Assembly: GCF_018812025.1 (NCBI RefSeq)
Contig: NC_063054.1
Location: 6,889,582-6,953,581 of the forward strand
Direction of reading: 5' to 3'
DNA: 64,000 nt
DNA from: Megalobrama amblycephala
Taxonomy: Eukaryota > Chordata > Actinopteri > Cypriniformes > Xenocyprididae
The notes beneath the pieces were generated by a model. That model did not search any database and was not told the origin of the DNA. It saw nothing but the letters and a program-made list of their open reading frames with translations. A program made the translations under genes and the position numbers. Below are positions 47,891-58,920 of this stretch, piece after piece. The number at the start of each line of letters is the position of its first letter. Positions within the stretch are counted from its first letter, which is position 1.

Positions 47891-48332
47891 CAGAGCTGGG
47901 TAGTAACAGATTACATGTAATCTTACAAGTACTTGTAATTAGATTAAACAACTTTTTAAAATACTTGTAATCAGACTACAGTTACTTTTTTTATGGATTA
48001 CATGATTACATATTATTTATGCAATGGCAGTCAGTTGTTCACAGTTCATTGATTCTCCTAATTTTTAATTTAAAACGTTTATAACGTTTATATTTTTTTC
48101 ATAATAAACCTGCCGCTTATATACGTTCGTGATTCAAGTTTTTCTGGCGGTGAGGATGAAATATAGATGAATATATATGAAATATATATATGAAATAATA
48201 ATAATAATAATATATGATATATGACATCAAATAAGGGTTAGCACAAAAGTAATCTAAATGTAATCCAAAAGTAGTCAGATTACGTTACTAAAAAGTAAGT
48301 AACTGATTACAATTCATAAGTAATCTACCCAG

Positions 48333-48337
<5 letters not shown>
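47891..48337. mobile_element. 447-bp inverted-repeat MITE
   Basis: Starts CAGAGCTGGGTAGTAACAG and ends, inverted, CAGAGCTGGGTAGATTACTT. TGTAATCT-type phrases recur inside both arms. Target duplication is unclear because the flanks are TA/TG-rich simple sequence. Familiar cyprinid repeat. Confidence 0.8.

Positions 48338-48381
<44 letters not shown>
48338..48381 (+). repeat. (TA)n microsatellite between two transposons
   Basis: TA array that separates the MITE ending at 48337 from the Tc1 beginning at 48382. Confidence 0.95.
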
Positions 48382-48383
<2 letters not shown>

Positions 48384-49967
48384 TGCTGGTCATATAATTA
48401 GAATATCATCAAAAAGTTGATTTATTTCACTAATTCCATTCAAAAAGTGAAACATATATTATATTCATTCATTACACACAGACTGATATATTTCAAATGT
48501 TTATTTCTTTTCATTTTGATGATTATTACTGACAACTAAGGAAAATCCCAAATTCAGTATCTCAGAAAATTAGAATTTTACTTAAGACCAATACAAAGAA
48601 AGGATTTTTAGAAATCTTGGCCAATTGAAAAGTATGAACATGAAAAGTATGAGCATGTACAGCACTCAATACTGCTGGGGCTCCTTTTGCCTGAATTACT
48701 GCAGCAATGCGGCATGGCATGGAGTCGATCAGTCTGTGGCACTGCTCAGGTGTTATGAGAGCCCAGGTTGCTCTGATAGTGGCCTTCAGCTCTTCTGCAT
48801 TGTTGGATCTGGCATATCGCATCTTCCTCTTCACAATACCCCATAGATTTTTTATGGGGTTAAGGTCAAGGCGAGTTTGCTGGCCAATTAAGAACAGGGA
48901 TGCCATGGCCCTTAAACCAGGTACTGGTAGCTTTGGCACTGTGTGCAGGTGCCAAGTCCTGTTGGAAAATGAAATCTGCATCTCCATAAAGTTAGTCAGC
49001 AGCAGGAAGCATGAAGTGCTCTAAAACTTCCTGGTATACGACTGTGTTGAACTTGGACCTCAGAAAACACAGTGGACCAACACCAGCAGATGACATGGCA
49101 CCCCAAACCATCACTGACTGTGGTAACTTTACACTGGACCTCAAGCAATGTGGATTGTGTGCCTCTCCTCTCTTCCTCCAGACTCTGGGACCCTGATTTC
49201 CAAATGAAATGCAAAATTTACTTTCATCAGAGAACATAACTTTGGACCACTCAGCAGCAGTCCAGTCCTTTTTGTCTTTAGACGCTTCTGACGCTGTCTG
49301 TTGTTCAAGAGTGACTCGACACAAGGAATGCGACAGCTGAAACCCATGTCTTGCATACATCTGTGCGTATTGGTTCTTGAAGCACTGACTCCAGCTGCAG
49401 TCCACTCTTTGTGAATCTCCCCCACATTTTTGAATGGGTTTTGTTTCACAATCCTCTCCAGGGTGTGGTTATCCCTATCACTTTTTTTCTACCACATCTT
49501 TTCCTTCCTTTCGCCTCTCTATTAATGTGCTTGGACACAGAGCTCTGTGAACACCCAGCCTCTTTTGCAATGACCTTTTGTGTCTTGCCCTCCTTGTGCA
49601 AGGTGTCAAAGGTCATCTTTTGGACAACTGTCAAGTCAGCAGTCTTCCCCATGATTGTGTAGCCTACAGAACTAGACTGAGAGACCATTTAAAGGCCTTT
49701 TCAGGTGTTTTGAGTTAATTAGCTGATTAGAGTGTGGCACCAGGTGTCTTCAATATTGAACCTTTTCACAATATTCTAATTTTCTGAGATACTGAATTTG
49801 GGTTTTTTCTTAGTTGTCAGTTATAATCATCAAAATTAAAAGAAATAAACATTTGAAATATATCAGTCTGTGTGTGATGAATGAATATAATATACAAGTT
49901 TCACTTTTTGAATGGAATTAGTGAAATAAATAAACTTTAATGAAATTCTAATTATATGACCAGCACC

Positions 49968-49969
<2 letters not shown>
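48382..49969 (-). mobile_element. Tc1-like transposon, near full length (minus strand)
   Basis: Left end GGTGCTGGTCATATAATTAG, right end inverted CAGGTGCTGGTCATATAATT, arms matching for about 50 bases apart from indels. About 1.59 kb, the usual Tc1 size. The left tip lacks the expected CA. Inserted in a TA/TG microsatellite. Confidence 0.9.
48562..49688 (-). pseudogene. Tc1-like transposase with mutated catalytic residue
   Basis: On the minus strand from 49688: MGKTADLTVVQKMTFDTLHK and CSQSSVSKHINREAKGRKRC (helix-turn-helix region), a frameshift, then SASRTNTHRCMQDMGFSC. Next comes WSKVMFSDESKFCISFG (first D of the DDE triad), followed by GPRVWRKRGEAH and VMVWGAMSSAGVGPL. QQDLAPAHSA (second D) lies in another frame. 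Finally LDLNPIKNLWGIVKRKM, where the expected NPIEN reads NPIKN (codon at 48850-48852), so the third catalytic glutamate is lost. At least two frameshifts and stops. Confidence 0.9.

Positions 49970-50005
<36 letters not shown>
49970..50005 (+). repeat. (TG)n(TA)n microsatellite
   Basis: Right flank of the Tc1 element. Confidence 0.95.
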
Positions 50006-50984
50006 ATTTAATAGTTTATACATTAATTTATTATTATTATTTATTTACTTACAAAAAGTACATATTTCCCTATATAACATTTTAATAATTTGCTTTGGTT
50101 TGAGTACAATGGACAATATAAGGGCAGATTATTTAATTCCAGAAACAACATGTTTTTAGGAATGTCTTACTATTTTTACTGAATAGGTTTTTATACTGTA
50201 CATGGAAACTATATAGCTGCCTTTATATTCGTTGGAGACAGGTCTCTCACAAGGGGATAATCATATTTGCGTCCTTGGCATCAAAAAGTTTGAAAATCCC
50301 CGGTAAAGGAATTCCCCTTCCTTACCCAACCTGCCAGTGAGATGAATGGGAATAAATCATTTCTCATGCCCGTTTGAGTCAGGAACCTGGCTAAAGGGCA
50401 CTGATCGAAGGAATGGGGCGGCACTGATGAAGAGGGCGGTGCTGACAAATGAGGAGGCAGATGCTCCATCACAATAATTCCAACAGGACGGGATCCATCA
50501 CTACATGAGCTGTGTCACCGGAACTCCTGTAGTTTACAGTGATGAACACAAACATATCTAAACACAAGATACATGAAGGAAGACAAACTTTAAGGCATAA
50601 AAAAGAAAGAAAGCAGGGGCTGGAAATCCAATAACCTGGCAATTCCGTCTGGTCAAGGCACCAAGGGAAGCTTACAAGATATCGGCATGCTGCTAGTTTC
50701 AGCTTCCCTACCCTGCTGCTGAGAATTATAGTACTCTTGGAGGAAAGATGCTGTGAGATCCCAGGGAGAACTCCTTGTCATCTCTAGACACCATAACATC
50801 TTCAATCATGCTGGAAATGCAAATAATTGAAAATTATTTCCTTTAAACTATTTGAAATCAGTTGATCTAATGCAGAAGTTTTTAGTTTTATTTCTCAGTA
50901 GATGCATTACAAGAAGAGTAAAGTAATGAGCATTGTACTTTGAAATGTTAACTCAGGGCCTGGTAGCATGAAAACCCCTAAGTG
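50006..50984. other. Unassigned DNA
   Basis: No gene, RNA or repeat ends recognised; 50281-50760 is moderately GC-rich and non-repetitive by eye. Confidence 0.35.
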
Positions 50985-51240
50985 GTTTGATTTAAGAGTA
51001 CCCCTGAGGGAAAAAAAAAAAAGATACAGCTGAGTGCCATCTGCATAACAATGATAAGCAACATTATATTTTTGGCAAATAAGGCCAAATGTTCAAAGAA
51101 AACAAAATGGGCCCCAAAACTGACCCCTGTGGAACCCCACAAACATAAACTGCACAATCTGAGAAATAATTTCCCAATTGTACTACACAACTTCTGTCCT
51201 TTAAATAAGAAGAAAACCATTTGCTGGAGTCAACAGCAAG
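50985..51240 (-). pseudogene. Relic of a non-LTR reverse transcriptase (minus strand)
   Basis: Minus-strand translation in shifting frames gives GFHRGQFWGPFCFL, which lines up with the LINE motif GVPQGSVLGPILF. AYHCYADGTQLY lines up with FHCYADDTQLY. The catalytic YADD is YADG. L2/CR1-like; short and inactive. Confidence 0.7.
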
Positions 51241-51341
51241 CAATTAATGGGTTCACACTTACAAATAAGTCAGACAGAGTAAATGGTATGTGTATTTGGC
51301 TTGCTGTCCGAGGAGAGGGATCCGGGCCCGGTATTTGGCTT

Positions 51342-51593
51342 GAACAAAAACTGCAAAAACTGTTCAGGAATGGTTTGAGGAACATGACGAAGAGTTCAAG
51401 GTCCTCTCCAGATCTCAGTCAGATTGGACATCTATGGGATGTACTGGACCAACAAATTTGATCCACCTCGCTATACTTGCACGTTCAGAGGTCTTGCAGA
51501 GTCCATGTCTTGATGTATCAGAGCTGTTTTGGCAGCACAAGTGGGATCTACATGATATTAGACAGGTGGTTTTAATGTTGTGGCTGATCAGTG
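51342..51593 (+). pseudogene. 3' fragment of a Tc1-like transposon
   Basis: Plus-strand SPDLSQIGHLWDVLDQQI corresponds to the Tc1 motif SPDLNPIEHLWDVLD; the glutamate codon is GGA (Gly) at 51426-51428. It continues through FRGLAESMS and RAVLAAQ to the terminal repeat GGTGGTTTTAATGTTGTGG...ATCAGTG. The 5' two-thirds are missing. Confidence 0.8.
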
Positions 51594-52452
51594 AACTTGA
51601 GTACGGAATGATGTGTTTGGCCCTTCTCGTCCTCTGTGCTTACCGGCTGTACAGTACTGGAAACAAGAAACAAGGACAAAAAAAGGCATTCTTTTAAAAG
51701 AAGATGGAAAAATAAAAGCGTGCCACTATAACCCATCAGTCACTTGGCATACTAGACAAAACCTTGCATGAGATAATTATTATAATTAATTTAAAGCACA
51801 CAGAGGAAGTGATGAAAAAAAAAAAAAAAACATAGTTGTTGATTCAACTTTTCACAATACAGTTTCAAAGAATGTCATAATTTTAAATGTTTATAATACC
51901 CCATTTCAATAGCTAAAAATTTGCTTCTGTACCTCCCTCCTTTTCAGTTAACATGAAATCATTCATTGTGCTTGAGATCAGCAGATGACTTGTTGTCCTG
52001 ACTTTGTTGCAATGCATAATAGAACTTAAGGGAACACTTAAGCAATTAAGGGGTAATACTTAATGACTACCTTAAGTGGACCCTTAGGTTTTCTTCAACC
52101 TTATAATTAGTTTTCTTAGCTTTAAGGATAAGTTTGCTGATTTTCAACCATTTTTGTTACAATGTCTGTACTAATATGTACATTAGCAATGTTTATTCTT
52201 TCTTCATGTTACCTACACCCAGAAATCTTGGTTTATTTGTTAACAAAAGTAATTTTGCATAATCCAGTGAACTTTTGACAAGTCCAAAGATTTTGTTAAA
52301 ACTACCGATTGAGCTTCGGCATTTTTGTTGTCTCTGCCCATAGACAGTCAGATCAACAGAGAGGCGACACCAAAATCAAAAGTTCATTATGGGTGTTGAA
52401 ATTTTTGCTAATTTTTGCAATTTTTTAATTTCTGCATTTCTACTGCTTAGAC
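51594..52452. other. Unassigned DNA
   Basis: Poly-A near 51815-51831; otherwise nothing recognised. Confidence 0.4.
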
Positions 52453-52620
52453 CAGGGGTGTCCAAACTCGGTCCTGGAGGGCCACTGTCCTGCAGAGTTT
52501 AGCTCCAACTCCAATTAAACACACCTGAACCAGCTAATCAAGGCATACTAGAAACGTTCAGGCAGGTGTGTTGAGGCAAGTTGGAACTAAACTCCACAGG
52601 ACGGTCACCCTCAACCCCTG
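52453..52620. mobile_element. 168-bp hAT MITE
   Basis: Starts CAGGGGTGTCCAAACTCGG and ends CAACCCCTG; flanking GCTTAGAC and GTTTAGAC match at 7 of 8 positions. The phrase GGTCCTGGAGGGCCAC and its inverted remains are familiar from a very abundant cyprinid hAT MITE. Confidence 0.88.
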
Positions 52621-52628
52621 GTTTAGAC

Positions 52629-53215
52629 TAACGTTTTGCAACTGGGATGGTCCAAGAACATTGAAAAGAAAGAGGGGTTGAGGTGTTCTCTTTGGGGGAG
52701 TGTTTGTTTACGGTGCATATATGCCAAAGATTTATAAGATGAAACTTTTAACTACTTGCAAAAGAAAATGGTCTGCAACATTCTAAAACCGTGTCTGCAC
52801 CGGTGCGTCCGTGGACACATCAAAAAAAGTTCCAAATCAATTTGTCCTGTTGTCAATAGCGCAAACACGTGGATCGAGTGCTTCATAAAAACAGTGTATC
52901 ATCCATTTACTACTGGCGACTTGTTGCGCCTCAAGTGTAGACCAAAGCACTATAATGGGTTCTATGTTCTTGCGTCCGGTGTGGACAGAGTCTAGCCTGC
53001 CAGTTTACTCTAATGCGACTACAATCGACGGTGTGTCATTTCCATAGCAATGAATATTTACCTCAGTGTTTCTGTCAGCTTACTGTAGCGCATGCAGTGC
53101 AGTGTGTGATAGTACGTAATTAAGGTTTCAATGTCAAATTTCTAAAGTGTTTATTTAAGCATAGTTTTACACTTTGTTTTTTTTTGCACATTTTGCACTT
53201 TTACAATGCAGGACA
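52629..53215. other. Unassigned DNA, possible degraded inverted repeat
   Basis: GTGTCTGCACCGGTGCGTCC (about 52791) and GCGTCCGGTGTGGACAGAG (about 52973) are partly complementary and may be the ends of a small element, but no target duplication is evident. Confidence 0.3.
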
Positions 53216-53225
53216 GGGGGCATAT

Positions 53226-53811
53226 TGTCTGGCTATCACCAGACCAAGCTCAATTTAAAATTGAACATTGGTCTGGGGAGTTTGCTATGTATTTCCTACT
53301 GCACAAGAGGCATGATCAACGAGCATTATTCACGCAACTGGATAGTCCTTCAACCAATCAGATCAATGATCCAGGTGACGTACTTTTGCAGAGCGATGCG
53401 AAAACTCCAGACAGGTTTAGTTTGTATTGGTTTGTAGCATTGATCAGCGGTTTGCAGAAGCAGCAATGGCATCGAGCGATTTTTGCAGGTTGTGCAAAAA
53501 AACATGAAAGTGAGTGGTATTTACACCCACTCGAGCGATTTGTTTGCTAAACTAAAGAAGTCATTCAGCATTGTTGAGAGGTTAAAAGGAATTGGATTGA
53601 CGGTTGTGCGAGAGACGTCATCTGTTATACCCGCCCAGAGCCATAGAAAGAGCTCTGTACCCGCCAATAGCGAGCAAGGTGGATAAGCCAGTCTGTGATT
53701 GGTTCCCGCAAAAGTGTAACAGAAGCAGTAGAAATGAATGTACGGGTTTCCAGACTGAGTTGCCGGGCGAAATCAAATCGCCGGCAGATCAGGCTGGGTT
53801 TACCCAGTCTA
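53226..53811 (-). mobile_element. 586-bp element with 10-bp target duplication, copy J2
   Basis: Starts TGTCTGGCTATCACCAG and ends CTGGGTTTACCCAGTCTA; GGGGGCATAT flanks both sides (53216-53225, 53812-53821), an exact 10-bp match. Near-identical to J1 (22869-23442) in reverse orientation, with a different target sequence. That establishes the boundaries independently. Confidence 0.9.
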
Positions 53812-53878
53812 GGGGGCATATATAAGGCACACCACACTTACTAACACCCAGAAAAGCAAGATTTGAAATGGAATGGTA

Positions 53879-54521
53879 TGGAAGAGGATTAGGGCCAATC
53901 AATAATAAAAAAATAAAACCAACTCGAGATTAAAGTTGTTAAATTTTGAGAAAAAACGTTAAATTTCGAGAAAAAAGTCAAGATAAAATGTTGAGAATAA
54001 ACTCGTTAAATTATGAGAATAAAGTAATTAAATTTAGAGAAAAAGTCGAGATAAAATGTTGAGAATAAAGTCATTAAATTATGAGAAAAAAGTCATTCAA
54101 TTACGAGAACAAATTGATTAAATTACGAAATTGTTCTCATAATTTAACGACTTTTTCTCGTAATTTAATTACTTTATTCTCATAATTTAATGTTTATTCT
54201 CAACATTTTATCTCCACTTTTTTCTCGAAATTTAACATTTTTCTCGTAATTTAACGACTTTTTTCTCGTAATTTAATGACTTTATTCTCAACATTTTATC
54301 TCGACTTTTTTCCCGAAATTTAACAAGTGTTTTCTCGTAATTTAACGAGTTTATTCTCAACATTTTATCTCGACTTTTTTCTCGAAATTTAACAACTTTA
54401 ATCTCAACATTTTATTTCGACTTTTTTCTCGAAATGTAACAAGTTTTTTCTCGAAATTTAACAACTTTAATCTCGAGATGGTTTTATTTTTTTATTATTG
54501 CTTGGCCCTAATCCTCTTCCG
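53879..54521. mobile_element. Palindromic element built from an inverted minisatellite
   Basis: Outer ends TGGAAGAGGATTAGGGCCAA and, inverted, CGGAAGAGGATTAGGGCCAA, flanked by TA (53877-53878, 54522-54523). Inside, about 20-25-bp units such as AAATTTCGAGAAAAAAGT, CGAGATAAAATGTTGAGAAT and TAATTTAACGACTTT are tandemly repeated. They reverse strand at about 54140, so the whole folds into one long hairpin with unequal arms. No coding capacity. Confidence 0.88.
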
Positions 54522-54523
54522 TA

Positions 54524-55057
54524 GGAATGGACTCATGACTTTAACAATGATGTAAATAAGGACAGCACTAAACTGGGGATTCAATATATTCTTCAAAAAC
54601 AGGATATCTTCTAAAACTAAGGGACTCATTTTATTATTTTTTACTGAAAGCCAATTAAAAACATTCGCTGACGCAAAAAACATAGAGAACCACTGGCATA
54701 GACAGTCAAGTTTCAAGTAATTTACCCCATTAAAGGCTTTGTTGCAACCGGGCCCACGCATTATGCTGTAAACTTACAGAAGGGCAGCATTTCTTTTTAC
54801 ATACAGAAAATAAAATCTGATTATGTACCAGGTGAGCTGCTGAGCAAGTTTACTACGCTAAAAATGCCATATATATGGGACACAAAATTCAAAATGTATT
54901 AATTTACAAATCATGCGCTAAGGTAAAAGCATTTTGAGCTCATAACATGGTATTGTGAAAGGAACTGTGGGAAAATAAGTCTTTATTTATCATTATCCTG
55001 GCCCTGTAATCCTAATTTTTGTGAAAAGGAATAAAAATTGTTGAGCCTGAGCCAATG
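54524..55057. other. Unassigned DNA
   Basis: No features recognised between the palindromic element and C2. Confidence 0.4.
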
Positions 55058-55061
55058 TTAA

Positions 55062-55738
55062 AGGTCCCGTTCTTCGTGATCCCATGTTTTAAACTTTAGT
55101 TAGTGTGTAATGTTGTTGTTAGAGTATAAATAAAATCTGTAAAATTTTAAAGCTCAAAGTTCAATGCCAAGCGAGATATTTTATTTAACAGAAGTCGCCT
55201 ACATCAACGGCCAGTTTGGACTACATCCCTCTACTTCCTTCTTTAATGACGTCACTAAAACAGTTTTTTGACTAACCTCCGCCCACAGGAATACACAAGA
55301 GTTGCGTTTGTAGAGTGTGTTTGTCGCCATGTCGTCGAAACGCTGTTATTTTCATCCCGCAGTCCAATCACCGGGTCTGATTCCGGCTCAAATTGATAGG
55401 GTAAAATTAAAGACATGTTTACAATAACACTGAGTGCATGCATCTCCACGTTATGGTAAGAGGCGTGACCTTTCCGGGCAAGATGCTCTAAACTGCTGTC
55501 GAAATCACAACACAGGAACCGCTGGCACAATCAGAACTCGTTACGTATTTCTGAAGGAGGGACTTCATAGAGCAAGGAAGTCATCAGCCCTGTTTTTATG
55601 ACAGTGGAAACAGCGGTATACAGATAAGTAAATTATGTGAAAAATACTGTGTTTTTTTACATGCGAAACATGAACACATGTTATATTGCACACTATAAAC
55701 ACAATCAAAGCTTCAAAAAACCACGAAAAACAGGACCT
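55062..55738 (-). mobile_element. TTAA element, family C copy 2 (inverted)
   Basis: 677 bases, starts AGGTCCCGTTCTTCGTGATC and ends, inverted, AGGTCCTGTTTTTCGTGG; TTAA at 55058-55061 and 55739-55742. The minus strand keeps the frame MSLILPYQFEPESDPVIGL. A 2-base difference after WRQT shifts the downstream frame relative to copy 1. Confidence 0.85.
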
Positions 55739-55742
55739 TTAA

Positions 55743-57339
55743 ATGCTACTGAAACGAGGGGAGAACAACATTCTAAGAATAAAGCATCACCTTACCTCGA
55801 ATTCAGTTTTAAGCGCACTACTTCTGATGAGTTCCAGTGCATTATAATTAGTGCTACAGGCTGCTTCTCCCGTTCTGGTGAGGTGTTTTGCTGAGGTGAC
55901 TCCCTGTGGCTCCTGGGAACCTGCAGTTCCTGCTCAAGTAAACCTGTCCTGCCCTATGAGGCAGATTTTCTATTTTCTGCTTCACTGAACTGGCGGGCAC
56001 AAATAATCCAAACACCATCATTTAGTCAGGCAGACATTTATCTATTATTTATTTTCATTCTCTCACCCGTAACGTCAATGAAGTTTAACTCTCTTGGTCA
56101 GAGAATAATGCACCAACGTGACCACAGTGAAGTGCAATGTCTGAAGAATTTTTGTTCTTTTGCCTTCACGATCGCTCTAAGAACTATTTTAAATTCAAAT
56201 CAAATACTTCTGTTAGGGGGGAGAAGCCTTTAAGATGCACATTTGGTTTTGTACTTCTTTTCCTGTCAGTCGATTGATGTGGGACCCTATAAGACTTCTG
56301 GTGCCTCCAGGCTTGAACCAAAAGCTCTCTGATACAGTGGTGGAGTTTGTCATTTTTTAAACTTTAGATTGCATCACATACTAAGCCAAAGTAATCACAA
56401 GTTACACATTTTAGTTAGTTTAAACATTAACTTTAAAGAGTTTTATTGGTAAAAATAACAAATAGACCAGTCTAAAGCAGGAGCATCGGAGTAATCTTTA
56501 TTTACTCAGGACAGTGCAGATGTATGCCAGTGAATCTGTCTAATAACACACAGCAACAGATGGAAAGTCTGGAATGGAATGTAAAACTTAAAAAGAAATC
56601 CAATACAGAACAAAGAGGACAGAAGCTTATAGTGATGGACACAAATCCTGACTCTCAGTAACTAACTGCTCATATTTCCCCTGCTTAAACCGAGGAACTT
56701 TCATTTCTCACCCTTGTTTTTTTTTTCTGGTTTGTGATTGATGTCAGTGCCCATGAAATACATGGCTACTGGAGATTCAGATTACAAATCATTTCTGTAA
56801 TATATAACACACATCTCTTTCTTAGATATTTAATTGACTTTATACTAATATATTTTATATGTTGGCAAAGGATTATTTTGAATTTTTGCCAGATGTTTTG
56901 TTTTATAAAGAATGATGGTGCTGCACATTTTTAAACTGCTGAGTCACATGATTCCCAGACTGTACAAATGATTTGATGTTAACTGAAATGCATGTTGACA
57001 ATGACAGCATGCATTATTTCTAGGTTAAAGGAATAAATGACAAAAAAAAAAACAACAAAAAAAAAACCGAAAACTGTCATTATTTACTCATCATCATGCC
57101 AGTCAAAATCTGTATGATTTTATTTCTACGGTGGAACACAGTTTTGATAACTTTTATTTAAATAATAATAATAATAAATAATAAAAATTGGAGATTGAAA
57201 GACCCTGGTCATTTCCAAACATGCAAAAGAGTGTGAATATTCTGCAAAACAATGCATTTTCATTTATTTATGAAAGAAATTCATACTGGTTTGGGTGAGT
57301 AAATTATTTTTACAAATCATATATATATATACGTACACA
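55743..57339. other. Unassigned, low repeat content
   Basis: Short A-runs near 57041-57067, AAT repeats near 57163-57186. No gene or repeat ends recognised. Confidence 0.4.
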
Positions 57340-57764
57340 TACACGGACTACTTGTATACCAATACGACTACCGATTTCTTGTCATTGATTTCTTGATGAT
57401 ACCAATTCCAATCATTCAAACTTTGTATAATATGTAAGATCTCTGTTAACTCCTTACATCCTGAAGGCATATTTAATGATTTCACATCTAGTTGGCATAC
57501 TTAGTTGGGTGTGGGCTTGTTTGAATCAAAACAATCTGCTCTAAATAAAGAATTGTGATTTACTATGGTTTACTAATGTTGCGTGGCGCAAAAGCCTCAT
57601 CTGTATACTGTTTATATGCATGTAGGCGGTGACTTTTTACGGTTTTACATCAATGAATTGCGATAGGTTTGTGGGATCGGCCAAATTTCGTGACTATCAG
57701 TCGACTCATAGAACGTGATTATCGGCCGATACCGATCTGCAGCAGATCGAACGGAACATCCCTA
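57340..57764. mobile_element. Partial hAT-type element
   Basis: Right end, inverted, TAGGGATGTTCCGTTCGATC followed by GGTATCGGCCGATAATC, a terminus familiar from fish hAT elements. The left limit is not certain. Confidence 0.5.
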
Positions 57765-58405
57765 GTAGGTCTTGGTTTAATTTTAATCCTTTTATGCACA
57801 ACATAGGTCAAACATGACCCGACTAAGTTTTTATTTTCTATATATTTGCAAGAAATTAATTTCATCATTCAGTATTCCAGGTATTTCTCAATTAACTTGT
57901 TTTTGATCATCACAAATCATCATTTTCAGTTTTTCTTTCTTACTTCTTGAATAAAAATCATTTTTGTATCATTACCCTTCTAATGCACAACATGGGTCAA
58001 AAATTACCCGTATTGAAACCTTTAGTAGGAACATATTTACTGCAGAAAACTGTTCATCTGCCACACAATTCACATCTCAACACGGCTGCTTTTGTATATT
58101 TGATGGAAGTCTTACACATTTCATTTATTAGGCTATATATTGTATTTCATATTTTTTTTTTTTTTTTTGTGTCATAAGTCAATGCTATTGGTCACCCTTT
58201 ATGTCTGTCAGTGTTCCTGAAAAGTAACAGTTTTGGACATATACAACATGGGTCTAAAGTGACCTGAATGAGTTATTTTCTATATCGCATATATTACAAG
58301 AAATTACAGATCATTCCAGGTATTCCTCAATAAACAAATCCTTATTTTAATTTTTCCTTTCTTACTTTTTGAATGAATTTTTTTTTTGTGCCACTACCCT
58401 TCTAA

Positions 58406-58553
58406 AGGCCAAAATATACTTCACTTTTTAAGCATACAGCATTTGTAACCTTTTATAATTTCCGACAGATTTCTGAAACTTTGTATGTGCAGGTTACACA
58501 TGCACATTTAAATTGCATTTGACTGTGCGCAAAGTATACTTTCAGCCTTTTTT
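58406..58553. mobile_element. Probable small MITE
   Basis: TAAAGGCCAAAATATACTTC at the left and, inverted, AAAAGGCTGAAAGTATACTT at the right. Target duplication unclear. Confidence 0.45.
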
Positions 58554-58556
58554 TTT

Positions 58557-58711
58557 ACAGTGATGCCATCATCCAGCTCAGTTCCGTTTGCACACAATGG
58601 TGTCAATGCAGGCAGATCAAAAAACACTTGATATTCAACAATGTTTTTTGATCTGCCTGCATCGATACCATTGTGTGCGAATGGATCTGATCTGGATGAT
58701 GACATCACTGT
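58557..58711. repeat. 155-bp imperfect palindrome
   Basis: ACAGTGATGCCATCATCCAG pairs with its inverse at the right end. The arms stay complementary for about 75 bases (TGCAGGCAGATCAAAAAAC in both) around a short centre near 58632. Possibly a MITE, possibly a long hairpin RNA source. Confidence 0.85.
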
Positions 58712-58859
58712 TTACTCCAGTGCTGATATTTGGATGAATTAACTAATTATTGATTTTACAACAGAATGAATCAATACTGAATTTACTTAAGCTGGACAAT
58801 AACACATTTTCTTTAAGAGCTGCTGTGCAGCCAAAATTATTTACCAGTTATCACTTTAA

Positions 58860-58920
58860 AGCTGATTTGAGACAATCTGCATTGTAAAAAGCGCTATATA
58901 AATAAAGGTGACTTGACTTG
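58860..58920 (+). mobile_element. 3' tail of a LINE or SINE
   Basis: TTGTAAAAAGCGCTATATAA followed by ATAAAGG and TGACT repeats, a tail shape common at the 3' ends of fish non-LTR elements. The 5' part is not identified. Confidence 0.5.

Noticed and set aside
53879..54521. CRISPR or satellite interpretation of the repeated CTCGAAATTTAAC units
   Set aside because: Units are contiguous, vary in length, reverse strand at the centre and are enclosed by inverted ends with TA duplication.
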